A stretch of 12,974 nucleotides of DNA from an uncultured Porphyromonadaceae bacterium (GTDB lineage: Bacteria > Bacteroidota > Bacteroidia > Bacteroidales > Muribaculaceae), in the NCBI GenBank assembly GCA_938027385.1, contig CALJBF010000288.1:1-12974 (forward strand). Reading direction: 5' to 3'. This document shows positions 7,355 through 12,974 of this stretch, in pieces (positions within the stretch are counted from its first letter, which is position 1; every line of letters begins with the position of its first letter). The translations under genes were made by a program, and so were the position numbers. The notes under the pieces were generated by a model. That model was not told where the DNA came from, did no database searches, and saw only the letters and a program-made list of their open reading frames with translations.

Positions 7355-8692
7355 GTGCACAGATATTTCCCACATACTGCCGAAGACATAGAGGCTATGC
7401 TCGGCAAATGCGGCCTGGCCGAACTGGCCGGTCTATATTCGGATGTGCCCGAAGAACTGAGGCTGAAAGCCCCGTATGACCTCCCCGAGGGGATGAGCGA
7501 CACGGAGATACGCCGCGAGTTCGACCGCATGGGACGCCGCAACATCACGCCGCGCGCATGCTTTGCCGGCGGCGGTTTCTATGACCACTACGTGCCGGCC
7601 GCGGCCGCGAACCTCGTGGGGCGGTCAGAGTTCCTGACGGCCTACACCCCCTATCAGCCCGAGATTTCGCAGGGCACCCTGCAGTACATCTTCGAGTACC
7701 AGACCATGATGGCGCGCCTGACCGGGCTGGAGATATCGAACGCATCGATGTATGACGGCGCCACAGCCGCCGCCGAGGCCATGATGATGGCCGTGGCAGC
7801 CGGCCGCAAGCGCCGCCGCGTGCTGGTGTCGGAAACGCTGAATCCGGCATACCGCCGCGTGATCGACACCTACGCCCACTACCACGGCATCGACGTGGTG
7901 ACCGTGGCCGTCGAAGATGGCGTGACCTCGCGCACCGACCTGGCCGAGAAACTCGCCGACTATGACGATCTGGCTGCCGTGATTGTGCCAATACCCAACT
8001 ATTACGGCATCGTCGAGGACCTGACCGGCATGGCCGACGAGGTGCATGCCCGCAAGGCGCTGCTCGTCACAGTCTGCGTGGCCGCCGACCTGGCCGTGCT
8101 GCGTACCCCGGGTGAATGGGGCGCAGACATTGCCTGCGGCGACGCCCAGAGCCTGGGCATACCCCTGAGCTACGGGGGGCCGTACCTCGGTTTCCTCTGC
8201 GCCACCAAGGCGCTGATGCGCAAGATGCCGGGCCGTATCGTGGGCGCCACCACCGACGCCGCCGGACAGCGCGCGTTCGTGCTCACCCTGCAGGCCCGCG
8301 AACAGCATATACGCCGCGAGAAAGCCACATCAAACATCTGCTCGAACCAGGGACTGATGACGCTGTATGTGTCGATATACATGAGTCTGCTCGGCGCCGC
8401 CGGCCTGCGCGAAATCGCCATGAAGGGGCATTCGGCCGCCCTGAGCCTCATCGACGCCATGACAGCCACCGGGCACGCGCGACTGAAATACCCCGGCAAG
8501 CCGGTGCTCAACGAGTTCGTGCTCGTGACCGACTATCCCGTCGACCGTCTTATTGACGCGGCTCTTGAAGAGGGAATCGTAGCCGGCATAAAACTCTCTG
8601 ACAACGAAATACTGATGGCCGCCACCGAGATGCAGACACGCGCCGACATAAAGACGCTTGCCCGCGTGGCCGAAAAATGTGCAACCCTTTGA
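7355..8692 (+). CDS. gcvPA: Glycine dehydrogenase (decarboxylating) subunit 1, P protein alpha
   Basis: This is the N-terminal half of the split P protein. With GcvPB it forms the PLP enzyme that decarboxylates glycine and loads the aminomethyl group onto lipoyl-GcvH. At 445 residues it matches the usual size of the alpha subunit. Conserved blocks are RYFPHTAEDIEAML at the start, FAGGGFYDHYVPA, TAYTPYQPEISQGTLQ, NASMYDGATAAAEAM, the GDAQSLGIPLSYGGPYLGF core, RREKATSNICSNQGL and MSLLGAAGLREIA. The PLP lysine is on the beta subunit. The start is GTG 7355: no in-frame ATG precedes it, and the following residues HRYFPHT align with the normal N terminus. gcvPB starts 16 bases after the stop. The split form is the usual one in Bacteroidota. 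Confidence 0.97.
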   Translation: MHRYFPHTAEDIEAMLGKCGLAELAGLYSDVPEELRLKAPYDLPEGMSDTEIRREFDRMGRRNITPRACFAGGGFYDHYVPAAAANLVGRSEFLTAYTPYQPEISQGTLQYIFEYQTMMARLTGLEISNASMYDGATAAAEAMMMAVAAGRKRRRVLVSETLNPAYRRVIDTYAHYHGIDVVTVAVEDGVTSRTDLAEKLADYDDLAAVIVPIPNYYGIVEDLTGMADEVHARKALLVTVCVAADLAVLRTPGEWGADIACGDAQSLGIPLSYGGPYLGFLCATKALMRKMPGRIVGATTDAAGQRAFVLTLQAREQHIRREKATSNICSNQGLMTLYVSIYMSLLGAAGLREIAMKGHSAALSLIDAMTATGHARLKYPGKPVLNEFVLVTDYPVDRLIDAALEEGIVAGIKLSDNEILMAATEMQTRADIKTLARVAEKCATL

Positions 8693-8708
8693 CCCCCGAC
8701 CGACAGCC

Positions 8709-10190
8709 ATGAACAGAAAATTATACGGAACACTGGTTTTCGAGCTTTCACACCCGGGGCGCAAGGGTTACCGCCTCCCGGCAACACATATCGCCGACAA
8801 GGGCTTTGACGACATACCCGCCGCACTGCTGCGCGAGAATGCTCCGGCGCTACCCGAATGTGACGAACTTACCGTGGTGCGCCACTACAACAATATGTCG
8901 ACCAACAACTTCGGTGTCGACACAGGTTTCTACCCCCTGGGGTCGTGCACCATGAAGTACAACCCCAAGATCAACGAGGAGATGGCCTCGCACCGCGATT
9001 TCGCCGGTCTGCACCCCTACGCTCCGACGGCTACCGCACAGGGCGCCCTCGAACTTTACTGGCGCCTGCAGCGCGCGCTCAGCGAGATCGGCGGCATGGC
9101 CGAGTTCACCCTCAACCCATTCGCCGGGGCGCACGGCGAACTTACCGGCCTTATGGTGATCCGCCGCTACCATGACGCGCGCGGCGACCACGGGCGCCGC
9201 AAGGTCATAGTGCCCGATTCGGCGCACGGCACCAACCCGGCGTCGGCGGCCGTATGCGGTCTCGACGTGGTGCAGGTGAAGAGCCGCCCCGACGGCACCG
9301 TCGATGTCGACGACCTGCGCCCGCTGCTCGACGACACCGTGGCCGCCGTGATGATGACCAACCCCAACACCCTCGGCATCTTCGAGAAGAACATACCCGA
9401 AATCGCGAAACTGGTGCACGAGGCCGGCGCCCTGCTCTATTACGACGGGGCCAACCTGAACCCGATGCTCGGCGTGGCACGTCCCGGCGACATGGGTTTC
9501 GACGTAATGCACATAAACCTGCACAAGACATTCTCTACACCTCACGGCGGCGGCGGCCCCGGCTCAGGCCCTGTGGGCGTGCGCGCCGGTCTTGAGGAAT
9601 ACCTCCCCGCGCCGCGCGTGGTGCGTCGCGGCGAAGGCGACAGCGCCCGCTACGAACTCGAATACAACCCCGAGGCACTGGGATCGGTGTCGGCCACCCT
9701 GGGCAATTTCGCCGTGCAGGCACGCGCCCTGGCCTACATCATGGCTCTCGGATCCGAGGGGCTTATGGAGGCCGGCCCGCTGGCCACCCTCAACGCCAAC
9801 TATATCAAGGAGTCGCTGAAAGATGACTATCTGCTCCCCATCGGCGGCGTGTGCAAGCATGAGTTCGTGTTCGACGGCCTGGCCGACAAGTCAACCGGCG
9901 TCACCACCCTCAACGTGGCCAAACGGCTGCTCGACTTCGGGTTCCACGCCCCCACAATCTACTTCCCCCTGCTGTTCCACGAGTCGCTGATGATCGAGCC
10001 TACCGAAACCGAGTCGCGCGAGACCCTTGACGCGTTCATCGACGTGATGCACCGCATCGCCCGCGAGGCCCGCGAGACACCCGACGTTGTCAAGGAGGCC
10101 CCGCACGACACCCCCGTCAGCCACCCCGACGACACCCAGGCCGCCCTCACCCCCATACTCACCTACGACCAGCTCACGGCGCAGGCATAA
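8709..10190 (+). CDS. gcvPB: Glycine dehydrogenase (decarboxylating) subunit 2, P protein beta
   Basis: This is the catalytic half of the split P protein and binds the PLP cofactor. The 493-residue product contains STNNFGVDTGFYPLGSCTMKYNPK near 64-87, SAHGTNPASAA (171-181), the MMTNPNTLGIFE segment, YYDGANLNP, and INLHKTFSTPHGGGGPGSGPVG (269-290), where Lys273 is the PLP-binding lysine. The tail EAPHDTPVSHPDD and ILTYDQL is typical. ATG 8709 is chosen over an in-frame TTG at 8658 because the latter would overlap gcvPA by 35 bases and add 17 residues not seen in the family, while MNRKLYGTLVFELSHPGR matches the normal N terminus. lpd follows after 12 bases. Confidence 0.97.
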   Translation: MNRKLYGTLVFELSHPGRKGYRLPATHIADKGFDDIPAALLRENAPALPECDELTVVRHYNNMSTNNFGVDTGFYPLGSCTMKYNPKINEEMASHRDFAGLHPYAPTATAQGALELYWRLQRALSEIGGMAEFTLNPFAGAHGELTGLMVIRRYHDARGDHGRRKVIVPDSAHGTNPASAAVCGLDVVQVKSRPDGTVDVDDLRPLLDDTVAAVMMTNPNTLGIFEKNIPEIAKLVHEAGALLYYDGANLNPMLGVARPGDMGFDVMHINLHKTFSTPHGGGGPGSGPVGVRAGLEEYLPAPRVVRRGEGDSARYELEYNPEALGSVSATLGNFAVQARALAYIMALGSEGLMEAGPLATLNANYIKESLKDDYLLPIGGVCKHEFVFDGLADKSTGVTTLNVAKRLLDFGFHAPTIYFPLLFHESLMIEPTETESRETLDAFIDVMHRIAREARETPDVVKEAPHDTPVSHPDDTQAALTPILTYDQLTAQA

Positions 10191-10202
10191 CCACGCATCG
10201 CA

Positions 10203-11498
10203 ATGAAAAGATATGACCTTATAGTCATCGGCGCGGGCCCCGGCGGATACGAATGTGCCGCCATGGGCGCCGCCGACGGGCTCAGCACACTGCTCATCGA
10301 ACGTGATGCACTGGGGGGCACATGCCTCAACCGCGGGTGCATCCCCACCAAGACACTGTGCCGCTCGGCGCAGATTGCCGCCGATGTGGCCGAGGCCGGC
10401 GCTTACGGCATAGTCACCGGGCCGTGGCACGCCGACATGGGCGCCATCATGGCCCGCAAGAACGCCGTCGTGGCGCAGTTGCGCGAGGGGGTCGACATGC
10501 TCACCGCCGGATGCGACCGCATCTCGGGCACGGCACGCCTTGCCGCGCCTGATGTCGTTGAGGTCAACGGCGAGCAGTTCACCGCCGACCGCATAGTTGT
10601 GGCCACAGGCTCAGTGGCGGCCACATTGCCCGTACCGGGGGCCGAGTTGTGCGTGTCGTCTGACACGATGCTCGACCTGCCGGAGTTGCCCGCATCGCTC
10701 GTCGTAATCGGCGGCGGCGTCATCGGCCTGGAGTTCGCCTCGATCTACAGCGCTCTCGGCACAGAGGTCACGCTCGTCGAATATGCCCCCGAGATTCTTC
10801 CGGCCTTCGACCGCGACGTAGCCAAGCGCCTGCGCTCGCTGATGCAGAAACGCGGCGTCAGCATCGCCGTGGGCGCCCGTGTCACCGGCATCGCGCAGGG
10901 CAACGGCGAACTCACCGTGAACTACGACATGAAAGGGAAACCGCGCGCCGCCACCGGCGCCATGGTACTCATGGCCGTGGGGCGCCGACCGCTGTTGCCC
11001 GACGGACTCACGCGCGAGATGGTCGATACCCTCGACCCCGCAACCCTGCGCATCCCCGGCACCCCGCTCTATGTGATCGGCGATGCCAACGGCCGCTGTA
11101 TGCTGGCGCACGCCGCCTCGGCCCAGGCACGCATGGTCATGGGGCGGCAGGTCAACATGGATGTAATCCCCTCGGCGGTATTCACCATGCCCGAATGTGC
11201 GTCGGTCGGCATCACCGAGGCGCGCGCCGCCGAGGCCGGCCTCGAGTTCCGCGCCGTCAAAGGGATGTTCCGCTCAAACGGCAAAGCCCTCGCCATGGGC
11301 GAGCCCGACGGTCTGGTCAAGCTCCTGCTCACCCCCGACGGCCACATCCTCGGCTGCTCGATCGTCGGCCCCCACGCCGCCGACCTCATCGCCGAAGTCG
11401 CCCTGGCCATGTCGGCCGGCCTCACCGCCACAGCCCTCACCGCCACCATCCACGCCCACCCCACCCTCTCCGAAGCCCTGGTCGCCCCCCTCTCATAG
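10203..11498 (+). CDS. lpd: Dihydrolipoyl dehydrogenase (L protein / E3)
   Basis: Lpd reoxidises the dihydrolipoyl arm of GcvH to the disulfide using FAD and NAD+. The 431-residue product has an N-terminal FAD site DLIVIGAGPGGYECA (5-19), the redox disulfide GGTCLNRGCIPTK (Cys41 and Cys46), a second dinucleotide motif VVIGGGVIGLEFAS near 167-180, VIGDANG and LAHAA for FAD, and the C-terminal dimer domain with TIHAHPTLSEAL, where His419 and Glu424 form the catalytic dyad. It is somewhat short (most are 445-475): the stretch between GRRP and the VIGD motif is compact, and the C terminus ends only seven residues after Glu424 (ALVAPLS). All catalytic residues are present, so it should be active. 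The stop codon abuts a palindromic repeat element. Encoding a private E3 in the gcv operon suggests it serves glycine cleavage in particular, though it could also serve 2-oxoacid dehydrogenases. Confidence 0.95.
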   Translation: MKRYDLIVIGAGPGGYECAAMGAADGLSTLLIERDALGGTCLNRGCIPTKTLCRSAQIAADVAEAGAYGIVTGPWHADMGAIMARKNAVVAQLREGVDMLTAGCDRISGTARLAAPDVVEVNGEQFTADRIVVATGSVAATLPVPGAELCVSSDTMLDLPELPASLVVIGGGVIGLEFASIYSALGTEVTLVEYAPEILPAFDRDVAKRLRSLMQKRGVSIAVGARVTGIAQGNGELTVNYDMKGKPRAATGAMVLMAVGRRPLLPDGLTREMVDTLDPATLRIPGTPLYVIGDANGRCMLAHAASAQARMVMGRQVNMDVIPSAVFTMPECASVGITEARAAEAGLEFRAVKGMFRSNGKALAMGEPDGLVKLLLTPDGHILGCSIVGPHAADLIAEVALAMSAGLTATALTATIHAHPTLSEALVAPLS

Positions 11499-11501
11499 CA
11501 C

Positions 11502-11590
11502 GAGGGCATTGCAGAACCTCTCAAATCGTAGGGACATGCCTTTGGCATGTCCCTACAAATTAGGCACGAACCGAGTTCTGCAATACCCTC
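11502..11590. repeat. Nested palindromic element (MITE/REP-like) after lpd
   Basis: The outer arms gagggcattgcagaac (11502-11517) and gttctgcaataccctc (11575-11590) are inverted repeats matching at 15 of 16 positions. The single mismatch is C against A on the plus strand but a G-U wobble on the minus-strand RNA. Inside is an exact 13-bp hairpin, gtagggacatgcc (11528-11540) with ggcatgtccctac (11544-11556), and loop ttt. The whole can fold as one long cruciform or RNA stem. There is no T-run after it, so it is not a standard terminator, but it might protect the 3' end of the operon mRNA. The size and symmetry suggest a mobile palindrome of the REP or MITE kind, with no transposase in the window. 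Confidence 0.75.
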
Positions 11591-11693
11591 ATAGACCGTA
11601 AGGCAGCAGAGAGTAATTGTTTTATTCCGCGCACACTGACTCCCGTCAAAACACAACATTTTTCCACCGTTATCAAATTTTCAACAACAAAAA

Positions 11694-11725
11694 TTTGCAA
11701 ATTTAACTCTAATCCACTATTTTTG
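11694..11725 (+). promoter_or_regulatory. Promoter of the intact BspA-like gene (TTTG-N20-TATTTTTG)
   Basis: TTTG at 11694-11697 and TATTTTTG at 11718-11725 are separated by exactly 20 bases and match the Bacteroidota -33/-7 consensus. The start of transcription is expected near 11732, giving a leader of about 50 bases to ATG 11782. The surrounding 11640-11780 is AT-rich, in contrast with the upstream operon. Confidence 0.88.
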
Positions 11726-11781
11726 CCATTGACAATCGTTCACAAAAACATTTCCCGATATTCACTAATCGACTGAAAGCT

Positions 11782-12882
11782 ATGAGGAAGATAATGACAC
11801 TGATAATGGCCACGATGGCCATCGGCGCCCTGGCGGGGCGGGGCGATGTTGACCCGCCCAAGTTCGACATCACAGCCAACGGCCTCACATACAATATAGT
11901 GTCTGAAGAAGACGCTACCGTGAAGTGCATTTCCTACCTCTGGGGATCGGAGCTGAAACGCGTGGTCGTGCCTGAAAGGGTAACCGATCCGGCAACCGGG
12001 AAAAGCTATGCCGTAACGTCGGTGAGACTGTACGGCGCCCCCGAGAACGAGAATGTCGAGGAAATCGTTATAGAGGCCCCGCTGAAGAAGATAGATGGAA
12101 TACGAGATTTCTTCTCACTTCGCACCATCACATTGCCTGACTGCCTTGAAGAAATAACCACATTATGCAATATGCCGGCGCTAAAGGATGTATCGTTGCC
12201 GGAATCTATCGAGACCATCGGAGGTGGCTCCGGTGACGCATTTGTGCGCCTCGGTCTTGAAAAGCTGACACTTCCGGCAAGTGTGAACAGCCTGGATCAC
12301 TGCGCATTCTACAACTTGCCTGACCTCACCGAAATCGATATGCCCGGTGTAATGCAGCTGAGTCCGCACACGCTTACAGAAATGCCCAAATTGAAAAAGC
12401 TTGAGCTTGCGCCATGTTTCATCATAGCCAAGTGGAACAGTGTCGACGCGCCGCTTGACGAAATCAGATTCAGATCTGACGGTGTGGAGAGCGAATGGTT
12501 ACTGTCTCTTGAGAGTTTCACCCATTGCCCCAAAGAGATTTACTGCGAGCGCACCAACCCTCCCACATTTATCGACGACAACGGCGATCCGAACGGTGAA
12601 GGAAGAATGTTCGGTGGGACGGAGAAAATGAAAAGTGTGAAACTCTATGTGCCTCTTGAGGCAGTTGAGGCATACCGGGCCACACCTTACTGGGGGAACA
12701 TGCAGATTATCGCATACGACTTCGAGCTGGGCCGTCCCGTTGAAGTCGGCATCGACGGCATCCACACCGACGCCGTTCCGGCTGACGACCGCCTGTTCGA
12801 CCTTTCGGGCCGTGAAGTCACCACCGCCCACCCGGCTCCGGGCATCTACATCCGCGCCGGCCACAAGGTCGCCGTCAGGTAA
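11782..12882 (+). CDS. BspA-like leucine-rich-repeat secreted protein, intact
   Basis: The 366-residue product is the uninterrupted paralogue of the two broken genes at 902 and 2081. It has a signal peptide (MRKIMTLIMATMAIGALA, probable cleavage after ALA; no lipobox Cys), a TYNIVSEEDATV opening strand, and LRR_5/BspA-type repeats such as LRTITLPDCLEEI, LKDVSLPESIETI, LEKLTLPASVNSL and LKKLELAPCF. A DEIRFRSDGVE strand, HCPKEIYCERTNPP with two Cys, VKLYVPLEAVEAYRATPYWG and the tail LFDLSGREVT...GIYIRAGHKVAVR follow. LRR_5 proteins of Bacteroidales are surface or secreted adhesins. The tail resembles a short T9SS-type sorting or outer-surface domain, so surface location is likely, but the ligand cannot be named. 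It has its own promoter at 11694 and is not part of the gcv operon. The start is the first ATG after the promoter and begins a good signal peptide. Confidence 0.88.
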   Translation: MRKIMTLIMATMAIGALAGRGDVDPPKFDITANGLTYNIVSEEDATVKCISYLWGSELKRVVVPERVTDPATGKSYAVTSVRLYGAPENENVEEIVIEAPLKKIDGIRDFFSLRTITLPDCLEEITTLCNMPALKDVSLPESIETIGGGSGDAFVRLGLEKLTLPASVNSLDHCAFYNLPDLTEIDMPGVMQLSPHTLTEMPKLKKLELAPCFIIAKWNSVDAPLDEIRFRSDGVESEWLLSLESFTHCPKEIYCERTNPPTFIDDNGDPNGEGRMFGGTEKMKSVKLYVPLEAVEAYRATPYWGNMQIIAYDFELGRPVEVGIDGIHTDAVPADDRLFDLSGREVTTAHPAPGIYIRAGHKVAVR

Positions 12883-12974
12883 TCACCTTTAACAATAGGG
12901 TATCATAATTCGCGGTATACATTGTAGGGTCGCTACACAATGCTATTAACTTAACAGATGTGGGCGTCTGAAAG
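12883..12974. other. 3' flank of the intact BspA-like gene with a weak hairpin
   Basis: These 92 bases hold no gene. An imperfect inverted repeat, cattgtag (12920-12927) with ctacacaatg (12933-12942), encloses loop ggtcg and has a 2-base bulge. It has no T-run, so it is not a clear terminator. It may be a degenerate relative of the gtaggg palindrome after lpd, but the match is short. Confidence 0.3.

Noticed and set aside
8658..8708. TTG at 8658 as start of gcvPB
   Set aside because: It would overlap gcvPA and add residues absent from the family; ATG 8709 gives the standard N terminus.

Overview
The window looks like a chromosomal segment from a Bacteroidales bacterium, most likely a gut Muribaculaceae-type organism (inference). 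The support is: two exact TTTG-N20-TAnnTTTG promoters, the form used by the Bacteroidota primary sigma factor; almost no Shine-Dalgarno sequences; BspA-like leucine-rich-repeat proteins and a gingipain-like tail ending in Por/T9SS-type C-terminal domains; and a split gcvPA/gcvPB pair. The surface-protein regions have lower GC than the very GC-rich metabolic core.

Layout. Positions 1-3184 hold a plus-strand run of secreted-protein genes: the 3' end of a probable C25 (gingipain-like) peptidase, then two BspA-like genes packed 10 and 9 bases apart. Each of these two is interrupted by one in-frame stop (TAA at 1475-1477, TAG at 2879-2881), although homology to an intact paralogue runs straight through both stops. 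A strong, symmetric terminator hairpin follows (3219-3250). A minus-strand promoter-like box at 3291-3298 points back into it, so a short ncRNA of about 75 nt may lie there. Positions 3477-4694 encode a lactonase-family beta-propeller with a lipoprotein signal.

Positions 4722-11498 are a complete glycine cleavage operon, lplA-gcvT-gcvH-gcvPA-gcvPB-lpd, behind one clear promoter. GcvPA/PB decarboxylate glycine onto the lipoyl arm of GcvH. GcvT passes the methylene group to tetrahydrofolate and releases ammonia. Lpd reoxidises the dihydrolipoyl arm with NAD+. LplA attaches the lipoate that GcvH needs, so the cassette carries its own cofactor-loading enzyme and its own E3. The leader is too short for a glycine riboswitch. 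GcvH alone is bracketed by two C-rich spacers with almost no G.

Directly after lpd is a nested palindromic, MITE/REP-like element (11502-11590). Then, behind a second exact promoter, comes an intact third BspA-like paralogue (11782-12882). The last 92 bases hold only a weak hairpin.

No tRNA, rRNA, CRISPR array, transposase or phage gene was seen. The least ordinary items are the paired nonsense-interrupted paralogues, the candidate minus-strand ncRNA, the nested palindrome touching the lpd stop codon, and the G-free spacers around gcvH.
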